A stretch of 64,000 bases of DNA from Halobacillus litoralis (lineage in GTDB: Bacteria; Bacillota; Bacilli; Bacillales; Halobacillaceae), in contig NZ_WMEZ01000004.1 of the NCBI RefSeq assembly GCF_009856415.1, positions 186,001 through 250,000 of the forward strand. Reading direction: 5' to 3'. A model generated the notes under the pieces. It was not told the origin of the DNA and made no database searches. It saw only the letters and a list, made by a program, of their open reading frames with translations. Below, piece after piece: positions 53,554-62,303 of this stretch; within the stretch, counting starts at the first letter, position 1, and each line of letters begins with the position of its first letter. A program made the translations under genes and the position numbers.

Positions 53554-53707
53554 ATTATGTACATCTCCTTTTTTTCCTTCTTCCCATAGTTTAACGGAAT
53601 TTTGAAAACGTTTCTACAAATGAGTCACGTTTATAAGTTTTGATTTCCTTTTATCGGGAATATTTAGTATACTGAAGATTAGAAATAAGTTGTGAGGTGA
53701 TTGGTTG

Positions 53708-54025
53708 ATGAACTGGAAAAAAGTCGCACTAGCAGCTGGTGTAGGAGCATTGGCAGGCTACGTAGTAAAAGAGCAATTAAGTAATGGCCAAGGAGTGACT
53801 CCTGAAAAAGCCTTGAAAATTGCTAAAGAAGCTTTTAAAAAGCAAGGACCGATCAGTGGGTCATGGATTTACATGAAGCCTGAAGAATTGAACAAAAACG
53901 GAATTAATTACGATGTGTACCGTGGAGGGATTTCAAAAAACCAGGACGGCGAAACATCTCAATTTGAATTTTACATCGATACGGAAACAGGAACCATTGT
54001 TGACGTTGCTGAAACTACAGCTTAA
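53708..54025 (+). CDS. ytzB: PepSY domain small protein (YtzB-like)
   Basis: A 105-residue protein with a hydrophobic N-terminus (WKKVALAAGVGALAGYVVKE), probably a membrane anchor or signal peptide, followed by one PepSY domain (GVTPEKALKIAKEAFKKQGP, then FEFYIDTETGTIVDVAETT). The ATG at 53708 has GAGGTG upstream. PepSY proteins often restrain peptidases; a link with the divergent aminopeptidase gene is inference only. Single gene with its own terminator. Confidence 0.85.
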   Translation: MNWKKVALAAGVGALAGYVVKEQLSNGQGVTPEKALKIAKEAFKKQGPISGSWIYMKPEELNKNGINYDVYRGGISKNQDGETSQFEFYIDTETGTIVDVAETTA

Positions 54026-54031
54026 ATACAA

Positions 54032-54060
54032 AAATACCCTCGTAACCGAGGGTATTTTTT
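54032..54060. terminator. Terminator shared by ytzB and ytnP
   Basis: AAATACCCTCG (54032-54042) pairs with CGAGGGTATTT (54047-54057), 4-nt loop, T run on the plus strand and A run on the left. Confidence 0.9.
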
Positions 54061-54913
54061 ATTGGTAGTGATGTTCTTTTTCATTAAGTTTGTCCACAAT
54101 CTGCCCTTCCTCATCAAACTTCAAGGCTCTGTATATGGCATCATGGTAAAAAACATACCACGCACGACGTTGGTAACCATACTCCATCCACCTTTTCTTC
54201 TCATGAACAGAAGTTACAGGATAATCATCGTACGCAAGCGCCCAGAGCGGATTTTGGTGAGCGTGAGTTGGCATCAGATCTGCCATGTGAATAAATACAT
54301 CCTCGCCATCTTCAAAAGTGATGATCGAATGTCCATGACTATGGCCACTCGTATGAATCATCTTCAGACCAGGTAGCACATCCAATGAATCTTTAAACGT
54401 ATGTACCTTTCCTTCAACAGCTTCCCAATTGGCTTGCCAATACGTATTCTTCGACCTCATATTTGGATGGCGCATTTCATTCCATTCCACTTCACTCGTA
54501 TAAATGGTAGCGTTAGGAAAAGTAGGAACGAGCTTTTCACCTTCCCATTTTGTCATTCCGCAAGCATGATCAAAATGCATATGAGTCATAAGCAATGCGT
54601 CAATCTCTTCTGGCTTGATATTTAAGGTTTCTAAACAATCAAGGACAGATGACTCTTCCCAAACTCCAAAATTCCGCTTTTGCTTATCTGTCATCTTTTC
54701 ATTGCCTATTCCTGAATCGACAAGCATCTTCTTGCCATCAACCTCTAACAAAATTGGGTCTGTTCGCAATTCAATTTGATTGTTTTCATTGACGGGATAT
54801 TTTTTGCTCCACAAAGGTTTCGGAACTACTCCGAACATCGCTCCTCCATCCATGTGAGTCACCCCACCATTAAGCCATGTCAATGAAGCCCGTCCCACTT
54901 TCAGGTTTTCCAC
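54059..54913 (-). CDS. ytnP: Metallo-beta-lactamase-fold hydrolase YtnP, lactonase type
   Basis: A 284-residue MBL-fold enzyme. The metal motif is [19 protein letters not shown], with [33 protein letters not shown] and [13 protein letters not shown]. subtilis YtnP has lactone-hydrolysing, quorum-quenching activity and the N-terminus [20 protein letters not shown] is nearly the same here. The GTG at 54913 is preferred because AGGAG lies 7 nt before it; the TTG two codons earlier is too close. It lies downstream of trmB after a weak hairpin. Confidence 0.92.
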   Translation of the reverse strand: MENLKVGRASLTWLNGGVTHMDGGAMFGVVPKPLWSKKYPVNENNQIELRTDPILLEVDGKKMLVDSGIGNEKMTDKQKRNFGVWEESSVLDCLETLNIKPEEIDALLMTHMHFDHACGMTKWEGEKLVPTFPNATIYTSEVEWNEMRHPNMRSKNTYWQANWEAVEGKVHTFKDSLDVLPGLKMIHTSGHSHGHSIITFEDGEDVFIHMADLMPTHAHQNPLWALAYDDYPVTSVHEKKRWMEYGYQRRAWYVFYHDAIYRALKFDEEGQIVDKLNEKEHHYQ

Positions 54914-54939
54914 CGGCAATCTCCTCCCAATAACAAAGA

Positions 54940-54970
54940 TAGCTCTAGTTTATCATAATAACTAGAGCTA
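54940..54970 (-). terminator. Hairpin after trmB
   Basis: TAGCTCTAGTT (54940-54950) pairs with AACTAGAGCTA (54960-54970). The T tract on the minus strand is weak (TCTTTG), so termination may be partial. Confidence 0.55.
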
Positions 54971-54982
54971 ATGAAAACGGTA

Positions 54983-55627
54983 TCATTGAGGGAAACGTGC
55001 TGTACAACGATAGATGGGCTGTCCTTTAGCAGAAAACTTTTCCTCATATTCTGTCTGCACATTTAAAGGGTCTTCATCTGCATGCAAGTCAACGGAGACA
55101 TCTTCCAGAATCATACCGAAATTCGAAAAACTAACAAGAGAATACTCAAAGAGCCCTTTATTATCTGTCTTCAATGTAACTTGCCCTTCTTCCTTCAACA
55201 CGGCTTTATATTGTTCTAAGAACGTATGGAAAGTCAATCGGCGCTTTTCATGTTTATTCTTCGGCCATGGATCTGAAAAGTTCAAGTAAATATGATCCAC
55301 TTCGTTATCTTCAAACAAATCCCTTAGGTCTTTAGCATTTTCGTTGACCATACGGACATTGGTGGTTTCAGCTGCCAGCACTTTCTTGACCGCTCCGACA
55401 ATCACACTCTTCACGAATTCCACTCCGACAAAGTTTATATCCTGATGCTGTTTTCCCATACCAGCAATAAACTGACCTTTACCTGAACCTATTTCTAAAT
55501 GTAGGGGCTGATCTTGGTTATCGAAAAGCTCCTTCCATTTCCCTTTCATTTCAAACGGTTGTTGGACGACGACTTGATCATTTTCCTTTAAAAAGTCATC
55601 GGCCCATGGTTTATTTCTTAAACGCAT
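54983..55627 (-). CDS. trmB: tRNA (guanine-N7-)-methyltransferase
   Basis: TrmB methylates G46 of tRNA. The 214-residue protein has the SAM-binding LHLEIGSGKGQFIAGMG near residue 41, NFVGVEFVKSVIVGAVKKVL, HIYLNFSDPWPKNKHEKRRL (the catalytic PWPKxRHxKRR family motif) and FKTDN-like VTLKTDNKGLFEYSL. GGAGGAATCC lies before the ATG. Order ytnP-trmB-ytmP matches B. subtilis (ytmQ), though a repeat pair and a small gene now sit between trmB and ytmP. Confidence 0.96.
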   Translation of the reverse strand: MRLRNKPWADDFLKENDQVVVQQPFEMKGKWKELFDNQDQPLHLEIGSGKGQFIAGMGKQHQDINFVGVEFVKSVIVGAVKKVLAAETTNVRMVNENAKDLRDLFEDNEVDHIYLNFSDPWPKNKHEKRRLTFHTFLEQYKAVLKEEGQVTLKTDNKGLFEYSLVSFSNFGMILEDVSVDLHADEDPLNVQTEYEEKFSAKGQPIYRCTARFPQ

Positions 55628-55820
55628 GTAATGGATTCCTCCTTCTTATCGATAAAATGGTACCACGAAGCCGCTAAAATTAAAAATTTTTCTCAATTTC
55701 CTTGTTATATGAGGAAAAACAGACCTAACCCGTCTATATAAGAACATGCATGAGCTAATGATGCACCAATATGATTATCAACGATAAATTTAGAAATATG
55801 CATGGTTTATGGGGTTGGGT

Positions 55821-55834
55821 TGTAAGCGCTTACT
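55821..55834 (+). promoter_or_regulatory. Catabolite-responsive element (cre)
   Basis: TGTAAGCGCTTACT matches the cre consensus at all but the last base and has the ideal GCGC centre. It lies about 45 nt before a small plus-strand gene and overlaps a possible promoter (TTGTAA, 17 nt, ATTAAT), a position suited to CcpA repression. Confidence 0.72.
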
Positions 55835-55876
55835 GATATAGCATTAATATCGTGCCTTATTAAATAAACAGGAGTG

Positions 55877-56062
55877 ATGATCGAAATTATGAAAATGATC
55901 TCTAAAACGATTGAACTGACTGTATTGGCTGTTTTCTCTGTCCTTTTCGCAGGCTATGCACTATTTATATACCCTTTTGAAAAACTATCTGAAATGATGA
56001 GCGCTGAAGTTAAAGAAAAGAAACTTAAATATACACCAGCTACTGAAAAAACCGTTGCGTAA
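55877..56062 (+). CDS. Small single-pass membrane protein under a cre site, unknown function
   Basis: The product has 61 residues (57 if translation starts at the ATG at 55889). One hydrophobic helix (IELTVLAVFSVLFAGYALFI) is followed by a short amphipathic, charged tail (EKLSEMMSAEVKEKKLKYTP). An AGGAG box lies just before the first ATG codons, so the exact start is uncertain. A hairpin containing the stop codon closes the gene. The cre site upstream suggests carbon-source control. No family is recognised. Small proteins of this shape often modulate a larger membrane complex, but no partner is apparent. Confidence 0.6.
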   Translation: MIEIMKMISKTIELTVLAVFSVLFAGYALFIYPFEKLSEMMSAEVKEKKLKYTPATEKTVA

Positions 56063-56078
56063 GCATCGGTTTTTTTCA
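56045..56078 (+). terminator. Terminator of the small membrane protein gene
   Basis: AAAAAACCG and CGGTTTTTT arms with inner TGC/GCA pairs and one mismatch; the TAA stop is in the loop. Confidence 0.75.
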
Positions 56079-56097
56079 TCAAACCCTCTCCTCTTTC

Positions 56098-56300
56098 ACT
56101 AACGCTCCCTATTCTTGAAAACTCAGTTTCGAGATGTTTGCTGAGTGGAAGGGGGCTTCGGGGAATAGCTCGCTTTCCGCGGGAGCGCGGTGAGCCTCCT
56201 CGGACTGCGTCCTGTGGGGTCTCACCATGCACTCTTTTCCCGCAGGAGTCTCGCCATTCCCCTCCGCCCACTTGCCAGAAGAAATTCTCGAAACTACCTT
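56098..56300 (+). repeat. Interspersed MITE-like element, copy 6a (plus orientation)
   Basis: Begins CTCCCTATTCTTGAAAACTC, then AGTTTCGAGATGTTTGCTG, CGCTTTCCGCGGGAGCGCGG, GAGCCTCCTCGGACTGCGTC and CCCGCAGGAGTCTCGCCATT. Its core is almost identical to copy 5a. Confidence 0.85.
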
Positions 56301-56394
56301 CCAGTAATAAGAGCTTTTATGGTTAAAAATCCTATACCGGCGCAGATTAAGCAGGATTTTACAACACAACTAGGCAGGTTACTATAAGAGGGAT

Positions 56395-56576
56395 TTCGAG
56401 AACCTCATTTGGTAAAGGGGCGGAGGGAAACGGTGAGACTCCTGTGGGAAGTGCGTGGTAGATGAGACCCCGCAGAGCGTTAGCTCGAGGAGGCTCATCA
56501 CTCGCCCACGGAAAGCGAACCTTTTCCCGGAGCCTCTAAACTCCAACAAAAGTCTCGAAATCAAGTCTTACACAAT
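56395..56576 (-). repeat. Interspersed MITE-like element, copy 6b (minus orientation)
   Basis: Reversed core (GGCGGAGGGAAACGGTGAG, GAGACCCCGCAGAGCGTTAG, CTCGAGGAGGCTCATC) ending AACAAAAGTCTCGAAATC and TTACACAATCCTGCCAT. With copy 6a it forms an inverted pair that fills the gap before ytmP; no gene is present between 56079 and 56606. Confidence 0.82.
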
Positions 56577-56606
56577 CCTGCCATTTAGTTGAATATGTAA
56601 AAAATT

Positions 56607-56646
56607 TAAAAAGCTCCATCTGAATAAATTCAGATGGAGCTTTTTT
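56607..56646 (-). terminator. Terminator of ytmP
   Basis: A 14-bp perfect stem (AGCTCCATCTGAAT with its complement) and a 2-nt centre, with A and T runs; overlaps the ytmP stop. Confidence 0.9.
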
Positions 56647-57457
56647 ATATGATTTCATGCTTTTTCATAATTTTCTTCAGCTTCTCTGTCCGGATGGAAG
56701 CTTCATCGTATTCGCCTCTCATTTGATGCCATTGTATGAAAGCTAATGCCTGCGATACAGAGTACCACTTCATTCGTTCAAACATATGAGAATCAGGGTA
56801 GATTCCATATTCTTTTAACCAGACGTTCCAATGATCTTCGGGGATGTAATTATACAAAAGCATTCCAAGATCAAGAGCTGGATCAGCTACCATTGCGTTA
56901 TCCCAGTCAATAAGGTACAGCTGGTCTTTGGAAGACAACAACCAATTATTATGATTCGTATCGCAATGACAAACGACGTGAACATCATGGTGGACATGGT
57001 TGGCGTGTTTTTCTAAAAACTTAATGGCTTGATGAATTTCGATACGTGGGTCTACTTGATCCAGTACCTTTTGGTTTTCTTTTATATCTTTCAGTACTTC
57101 ATCCGGTGTTAACGGATGTTTCCCGAGCCTCATGAGCATATCAAGAAGTTCTGTGGAATGGTGGATTTTGCTAAGAAGGTTTGCCACACGTCTATGTTTC
57201 ATTTCCTCAGGCTTCAGTTCGCGCCCTTCCAGCCATTCCTGTGCTGTAATTACATCTCCGTTTTCAAGCCGTTTGGTCCAAACAAGCTTTGGCACAATAC
57301 CTTCAGCAGATAAAACAGCTAAAAATGGGGAAGAATTCCGCTTTAAGAATAAGCGTTTCCCTTCGGTCTGAGCGTAGTAGGCTTCTCCTGTCGAACCGCC
57401 TGCTGGTGTTATCGTCCAATTACTACCAAGAATATGTTCCAACCAATTCACCTTCAA
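56645..57457 (-). CDS. ytmP: Phosphotransferase family protein YtmP (APH/choline kinase type)
   Basis: A 270-residue small-molecule kinase-like protein. The catalytic loop VVCHCDTNHNNWLLSS near residue 185 and metal motif LYLIDWDNAMVADPALDLGM near 200 follow the aminoglycoside/choline kinase pattern. The N-lobe includes AYYAQTEGKRLFLKRNSSPF with the ATP-binding Lys and AQEWLEGRELKPEE as hinge. Metabolite specificity cannot be told. GGTGAATTGG-type sequence lies before the start; a clean ribosome site is not obvious. Position next to trmB matches B. subtilis. Confidence 0.88.
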   Translation of the reverse strand: MKVNWLEHILGSNWTITPAGGSTGEAYYAQTEGKRLFLKRNSSPFLAVLSAEGIVPKLVWTKRLENGDVITAQEWLEGRELKPEEMKHRRVANLLSKIHHSTELLDMLMRLGKHPLTPDEVLKDIKENQKVLDQVDPRIEIHQAIKFLEKHANHVHHDVHVVCHCDTNHNNWLLSSKDQLYLIDWDNAMVADPALDLGMLLYNYIPEDHWNVWLKEYGIYPDSHMFERMKWYSVSQALAFIQWHQMRGEYDEASIRTEKLKKIMKKHEII

Positions 57458-57609
57458 TTCCTCAAATCCTCTTGTGATTGAATCACGTCTTTGTTTGTTG
57501 TTCTAGTATATCGTACTTTGGTAATGATCCAAAATTGTCATGATACCGATTCAACAGTTACCTTATTTTAGATTAACCCATCATTCTGTCAACTTTCAAG
57601 AGATATCTA

Positions 57610-58539
57610 TCAATCCGAGAAGAATGTTGTCGATGTTTCCGCTTTCTTGATGCTGCAATCAAAGCAAGAGCCACTTTGACCGTCCACTTGAAAAGGAAGC
57701 GGTTGTTCTGAGCTTATATGTACAGAGGAAGCATTCCACTCTTCCACTTCCTTCATCTTTGTGTGCAAACCTAAAAATACGCTGATAAACATGGCCAGCA
57801 GCTTCTTTTTAGAAATCGGTTTGATTACAAGGACGGACATTTCTTTACTGTTTATCTTCGCTTTTGGGGCTATCTTCATTCCACCCCCATAATAAGGATG
57901 GTTGGTTATGGTCACCATCATGGCTTGATGGATGTTCATTTGTTTTCCATCAAGAAAAAGTTCAAAATGGACGGGTTTGGCCTTCGATATAGATCGAAGA
58001 AGAGCTATTGGATAGGTAAGTTTAGTTATATGAAGCCTTCTTGTCCATGAGCGGTATTTTTTCTGGTTGGCTGTCGCTACCACTACACCATCAAGTCCAA
58101 AGCCGATACTGTTTATAAACGTACGCCTACCATGCTTCTGCCTGTTATTAAGACTGTATCTTGCTAGAAAGACCTTTGGTTTCTTTGGACTTCTCATATA
58201 AGATCGAAACAGCTTTAATCCTCGCTTCTTCAAGGAAATCCCCCTGGCAAAATCATTCCCAGAACCCGCGGGTATGAAACAAACAGGAGTTTCGAAATAA
58301 TTTCTTATTCCATTCACAACTTCATGGAGTGTCCCATCCCCTCCAAGGACAATAATTCCTTTCAAAGTCTCATGATGGATTTGGGTCACTTGAAGAGCCA
58401 GCCTTTCTGCATGACCGGGTTCTTCAGTTAAGAATGACCGACAATTCTCTTTTTTATAGAGCGGTTCATTTTGTATGCGTCGAAACAGGCTCATTGCTCT
58501 ACCATTACCAGCTACTGGATTGACAATCATTATGTACAT
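57610..58539 (-). CDS. ytlR: Diacylglycerol kinase-family lipid kinase (YtlR)
   Basis: A 309-residue soluble kinase of the DAGK catalytic family. It begins YIMIVNPVAGNGRAMSLF, has GIIVLGGDGTLHEVVNGIRN near residue 66, VCFIPAGSGNDFARGISLKK near 90, NSIGFGLDGVVVATANQKKY and a C-terminal PLPFQVDGQSG. These proteins phosphorylate lipids such as diacylglycerol or related molecules. AGGAG lies 9 nt before the ATG. It is divergent from the EAL gene. YtlR and YtlQ/YtlP stay close together, as in B. subtilis. The lipid substrate is unproven. Confidence 0.9.
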   Translation of the reverse strand: MYIMIVNPVAGNGRAMSLFRRIQNEPLYKKENCRSFLTEEPGHAERLALQVTQIHHETLKGIIVLGGDGTLHEVVNGIRNYFETPVCFIPAGSGNDFARGISLKKRGLKLFRSYMRSPKKPKVFLARYSLNNRQKHGRRTFINSIGFGLDGVVVATANQKKYRSWTRRLHITKLTYPIALLRSISKAKPVHFELFLDGKQMNIHQAMMVTITNHPYYGGGMKIAPKAKINSKEMSVLVIKPISKKKLLAMFISVFLGLHTKMKEVEEWNASSVHISSEQPLPFQVDGQSGSCFDCSIKKAETSTTFFSD

Positions 58540-58627
58540 GAGACATTTCTCCTACTTATGAAATCATATCGTTATACAACGTACCTATTATTCTAGTATA
58601 CTATTAGTAAAAAAGGAGGAATATACT

Positions 58628-59647
58628 TTGGCGAAGGATTGTCAATATTGTGGTACTTCTGTATTTATTCCGGAACAGGGAGCGTTAGTGTTGAACCCCA
58701 AACACATCAATCAAGCAGGAAAGGAACCTTCACTTCCTCTCAATCATGAGAGCCCGGAGGCAAAAGTTTATATCTATAGGAGTAAAGAGGAATTAAGACT
58801 TGCTCTAGTTGATTGGTTTGAAGCGTCTACACCAGATTATTGGATACATATTCTAAACACCGAAAGTTCTCAATCATTTCCGATATCTATTCGGCATTTA
58901 TATGAAAGATTGCAATACCCTGAATTAGCGGATTTGATTCATTCCGGGCTCTTCCAATCGCACTTACAGCCGATTGTTGACATGAAACACAACCGTGTTC
59001 ATGGATATGAGTCGCTGCTTCGGACGAAAGACCTTTCTGTCCCACCTGGGGAATTGTTTTCATATGCCAGCCGCTCTGGGCTCCAGTCTATGCTTGATCA
59101 AAAAGCACGAAGAACGGCCGTAAGAGCAAAATCAGAACACCTGAATGCCGGGGATAAGATCTTCATCAACTTTCTTCCATCGACGATTTATGTCCCAGAA
59201 TTTTGCTTGAAGCACACGTTCCAAATCGTTAAAGAATTTAACATTGATCCAGAAGATCTGGTCTTTGAAGTCGTGGAAACAGAGAAAATCGATGATGTAG
59301 AACATTTAAAATCCATCCTCGAAACGTATAAAGCTTCAGGAATGAAAGTGGCATTGGATGATGTCGGTTCCGGTTACAGCACATTAGAAATGCTCAGTCT
59401 GCTTCAACCGGATTATTTAAAAATCGATCGTTCTTACATTCAAAATTGTCATTCGGATGTGAACAATCAAGCTTTTCTATTCGATGTAATGGAACGAGCG
59501 AAACATTTGAACATCCACGTTCTCGCTGAAGGGATCGAATTGCAGGAAGAATGGGAATGGCTTCAACAACTAGGTGTTGATTTTGGTCAAGGTTATTACA
59601 TCGGAAAGCCTCAGGCTGTCCCAGAAAAGGAACTCATCCTTCCGTAA
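58628..59647 (+). CDS. EAL-domain cyclic di-GMP phosphodiesterase with N-terminal CxxC
   Basis: A soluble 339-residue protein. Residues 1-10 carry DCQYCGTS, a possible zinc or redox CxxC; about 45-95 is a small unassigned region. The EAL domain (105-335) keeps HGYESLLR, KIFINFLPSTI, FEVVETEKID, VALDDVGSGYSTLEMLSLLQ, YLKIDRSYI, VLAEGIELQEEW and DFGQGYYIGKP. All metal and catalytic positions appear filled, so it should cleave cyclic di-GMP. TTG start with AGGAGG before it. It ends in a 14-nt convergent overlap with ytlQ. It would balance DgcP in the same window. Confidence 0.9.
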   Translation: MAKDCQYCGTSVFIPEQGALVLNPKHINQAGKEPSLPLNHESPEAKVYIYRSKEELRLALVDWFEASTPDYWIHILNTESSQSFPISIRHLYERLQYPELADLIHSGLFQSHLQPIVDMKHNRVHGYESLLRTKDLSVPPGELFSYASRSGLQSMLDQKARRTAVRAKSEHLNAGDKIFINFLPSTIYVPEFCLKHTFQIVKEFNIDPEDLVFEVVETEKIDDVEHLKSILETYKASGMKVALDDVGSGYSTLEMLSLLQPDYLKIDRSYIQNCHSDVNNQAFLFDVMERAKHLNIHVLAEGIELQEEWEWLQQLGVDFGQGYYIGKPQAVPEKELILP

Positions 59648-60551
59648 AACTTTCGTCCATGTCCCATTCCGGACGTTTCACAGCAATTGTCCGGCAATGT
59701 TTCAATAAAGCTTCGGCTACCTTCAATTGATTATGTTTCAAAGGAGCTCTTACCGTCCTTTTTTCATGCAACCATGAGGAATAACGATCCTTACCAATCC
59801 AGTCGGTTCTATATGGAACTTGTCCCGAAGCAAATGGTATGTCTTTAGATAAGACGACTTTACGATAGGGAAAGTCCAATTGATATTTATTCAGTACGCT
59901 TTTTACAAATGTTTCCGTTCTCCTGAGGGAGTGCATCGGGCTCAGTACCTTGCTTTGCACTCCTTCCTTTTCAATAAACCAACTACTTTCTGAAGTTGGA
60001 TGAATGGCCTCGCCGTTTGGGTGAGACAGAAGGAAGATGATATCAATACCAGATGGACCGATAAGCAGATGGTCGATCTCTACTTCTGCGTTTTTCATTT
60101 GCACAACAGGCTCAAACATAAGAAGAAAGGTATCCGGAAACCGTTGTAAAAAAAATTTCAAATCAGAATTTTCCTTGTAAGAGGAGTCTAGAAACGATTT
60201 TTCCCTTAAAGTGGTCGTAGCCCATTTCAACTGAAAAGGGATTAAGCCATCTAAATAGTATTGTTTCAATTCTTCCATTGAGGAAGGAAAATCATCTTCG
60301 CTCACCAAATCTTCACTGTTTTCCTGGCCTTCATCTCTCAGTTTCTTTTTGAAAAACTTCTTGATCCCTTTTTCCCCATCTTCTGTTTTTACTGGCACTT
60401 CTTTTTTTGTCTTTTCGATCCACCCTTGCTCATACTTTTTTTTCATCTTATTCCAATGGTCATTTTTTAATTTTACATACTGGCTTGGATATTGATAGAT
60501 ATTCGTTTCATATCTGGAAATATAATCATTTAATTTAATCAGTTGTGCCAT
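59634..60551 (-). CDS. ytlQ: Nuclease-related-domain (NERD) protein YtlQ
   Basis: A 305-residue protein with a charged helical N-terminal half and a NERD-like core at about 150-280 (VEIDHLLIGPSGIDIIFLLS, the E-D pair of that fold, and YRKVVLSKDIPFASG). The ATG at 60551 comes 1 nt after the thpR stop (TAATATG), so translation is coupled; the AAAGGTGG box is 14 nt away. It is the last gene of the pepV-MFS-thpR-ytlQ operon. A nuclease activity is possible but not shown by a complete motif. Confidence 0.75.
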   Translation of the reverse strand: MAQLIKLNDYISRYETNIYQYPSQYVKLKNDHWNKMKKKYEQGWIEKTKKEVPVKTEDGEKGIKKFFKKKLRDEGQENSEDLVSEDDFPSSMEELKQYYLDGLIPFQLKWATTTLREKSFLDSSYKENSDLKFFLQRFPDTFLLMFEPVVQMKNAEVEIDHLLIGPSGIDIIFLLSHPNGEAIHPTSESSWFIEKEGVQSKVLSPMHSLRRTETFVKSVLNKYQLDFPYRKVVLSKDIPFASGQVPYRTDWIGKDRYSSWLHEKRTVRAPLKHNQLKVAEALLKHCRTIAVKRPEWDMDESFTEG

Positions 60552-60552
60552 A

Positions 60553-61110
60553 TTAAATCTTCTGACCACCTTTAATCGTCGCAACTGTTTCATATTTTGG
60601 ATGGCTTCCAGGATGGATGCGGAAAATGGAAAATTCGTTCACAACCATTTCATACGTTTCAAGAAGGATCGAGCCCTCGGAAACCTCTATCAAAGGTGAC
60701 CCCCCTTCTGGCTGCTTCTTCGCCAATGTAATATGGGGATGGAACTTACGTTTTTCCTTTTGAAAACCTAACTCTTCACCAATACCATCTACTTTTTCTT
60801 TCATTCCTAACAAGGAAGATGCCCTCTGCACTTGTGCATGGAAGACCCTCGGTCGCTTTTGATCACCGAACCCCCCGGCCGGGCCGACAGTTAATGAAAA
60901 CTCATAAGGCCAGCTTTCATTTTTCAAAAGTTGGATATATCGTTCAATCCTATCATCGGAACAACTCCCAAGAAACTTTAATGTAATATGCAAATCCTCT
61001 TTCGCCGTCCAATCTTTATAGTTCATCGTCTCTCTAAGAATGGATTGCCAGTTCATCAATTCTTCACTAAGCTCAGAATGGACTTTTATACCAATAAAAT
61101 AATGACTCAT
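60553..61110 (-). CDS. thpR: RNA 2',3'-cyclic phosphodiesterase
   Basis: A 2H phosphoesterase of 185 residues (YtlP, LigT family). The two catalytic HxT motifs are present: LHITLKFLG at about residue 41 and HPHITLAKK at about 125. HYFIGIKVHSELSEEL and VGPAGGFGDQKRPRVFHAQV are typical. The enzyme opens RNA 2',3'-cyclic phosphates. The ATG at 61110 overlaps the stop of the MFS gene as ATGA and has AAGGGG 8 nt before it. ytlQ follows directly. Confidence 0.93.
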   Translation of the reverse strand: MSHYFIGIKVHSELSEELMNWQSILRETMNYKDWTAKEDLHITLKFLGSCSDDRIERYIQLLKNESWPYEFSLTVGPAGGFGDQKRPRVFHAQVQRASSLLGMKEKVDGIGEELGFQKEKRKFHPHITLAKKQPEGGSPLIEVSEGSILLETYEMVVNEFSIFRIHPGSHPKYETVATIKGGQKI

Positions 61111-62288
61111 GTCATACACCCCTTCATTTCAGATTGAACCATTTTATTAACGACCAGAAGAATGAGGATCCCTAAAAAAGTCATAAAAGAAAACACACCA
61201 TACATGAAAGATGCACTCCAAAAATCAATCACCAATCCTCCAATGAATGTAAAACTAGCATTCCCAAGTCCGTTCCCCACAGCTGAATATAGACCCACCG
61301 CCGTAGCTCTTACGTCGTCCGGGGCAAGTTCACGAACTAGAATGAGAGCAGCTGGTATGTAGAGTCCTACAGAGATCCCCTGGGCAACCGTCGTTGCGTA
61401 GACGATTGTACTGGAAGGCTCAAAATAATAAAACAACCATCTTAAGCAAGAGACAGATGCACTGAAGATGAGAATAAATAGGACACCAAAACGATTGATA
61501 ACCATTTGAGCGAATTTCATGAATGGAGCTTCACTTCCAGCGGCAAGCAAAAAAGCAAGCCCCACACCTGAAAGTGTACCTCCTACAGCTAAAATAAACG
61601 TACCAAAATAATAATTATTCGCTAAGACCGGACCAAAGATGAGAAAGTTTGATACAAGAAAAAGCAGGAAGGGTTTTTCTTTGAGTAAGGTCGTTAATCC
61701 TTCTTTGAAGGAAACCGTCACCTCATCCGCTCGTTTTGGGAATTCGTATAACGTCAGTAAGGCGAAAAGTAATCCTAATGAAAAAGAATAAAAAATCCAA
61801 TTCATCGAACCAGTTGCTTCTGTCAACCGTCCTAAAACAAATACAGCCACAGCGAAACCTACGGCTCCCCAAAGCCTGATATTGCCATATTCCTTTCCAT
61901 TCCTTTGGACAAAATTCAAGGATAAGCTGTCAGACAAAGGAACGATCCCTGACTGAAACAACGCAATACAAATGATGCCTAGTAAGAGAATGGGGAACAA
62001 CTGCAACCAAGGATAAAAGATTCCCAGCCCGGAAGCAAAAATGGAAGCGATCATCAATAACCGTTTTGGATTCCTTGTATAGTCACTCAGCATCCCCCAA
62101 ACCGGTTGTATAAAAATGGTGACCAGGGGAAGGGCTGCGATAACGATTCCTATTTGTGTGTGACTAAGCCCTTTCTCCTCTTCTAAAAAGACAGATAACA
62201 GAGGAAAGATTGAACCGAAGGCAAAAAAAGTAAAAAAGTAAAACATCTGAATAAAGCGATATGTTTTCTCTACAGATTGTTCGGGCAT
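61107..62288 (-). CDS. MFS transporter, PPP/nucleoside-symporter-like
   Basis: A 393-residue carrier with 12 helices. It has the family motif GMLSDYTRNPKRLLMIASIF after helix 2, ALFQSGIVPLSDSLSLNFV, NGKEYGNIRLWGAVGFAVAV and ELAPDDVRATAVGLYSAVGN. These fit the MFS_1-like (3-phenylpropionate or nucleoside transporter) branch. The ATG at 62288 has AGAGGGA before it. It is coupled downstream to thpR and follows pepV by 15 nt. The substrate is unknown; peptide-derived or nucleoside compounds would fit the neighbours but that is inference. Confidence 0.87.
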   Translation of the reverse strand: MPEQSVEKTYRFIQMFYFFTFFAFGSIFPLLSVFLEEEKGLSHTQIGIVIAALPLVTIFIQPVWGMLSDYTRNPKRLLMIASIFASGLGIFYPWLQLFPILLLGIICIALFQSGIVPLSDSLSLNFVQRNGKEYGNIRLWGAVGFAVAVFVLGRLTEATGSMNWIFYSFSLGLLFALLTLYEFPKRADEVTVSFKEGLTTLLKEKPFLLFLVSNFLIFGPVLANNYYFGTFILAVGGTLSGVGLAFLLAAGSEAPFMKFAQMVINRFGVLFILIFSASVSCLRWLFYYFEPSSTIVYATTVAQGISVGLYIPAALILVRELAPDDVRATAVGLYSAVGNGLGNASFTFIGGLVIDFWSASFMYGVFSFMTFLGILILLVVNKMVQSEMKGCMT

Positions 62289-62303
62289 CACGTGTCCCTC
62301 TCT

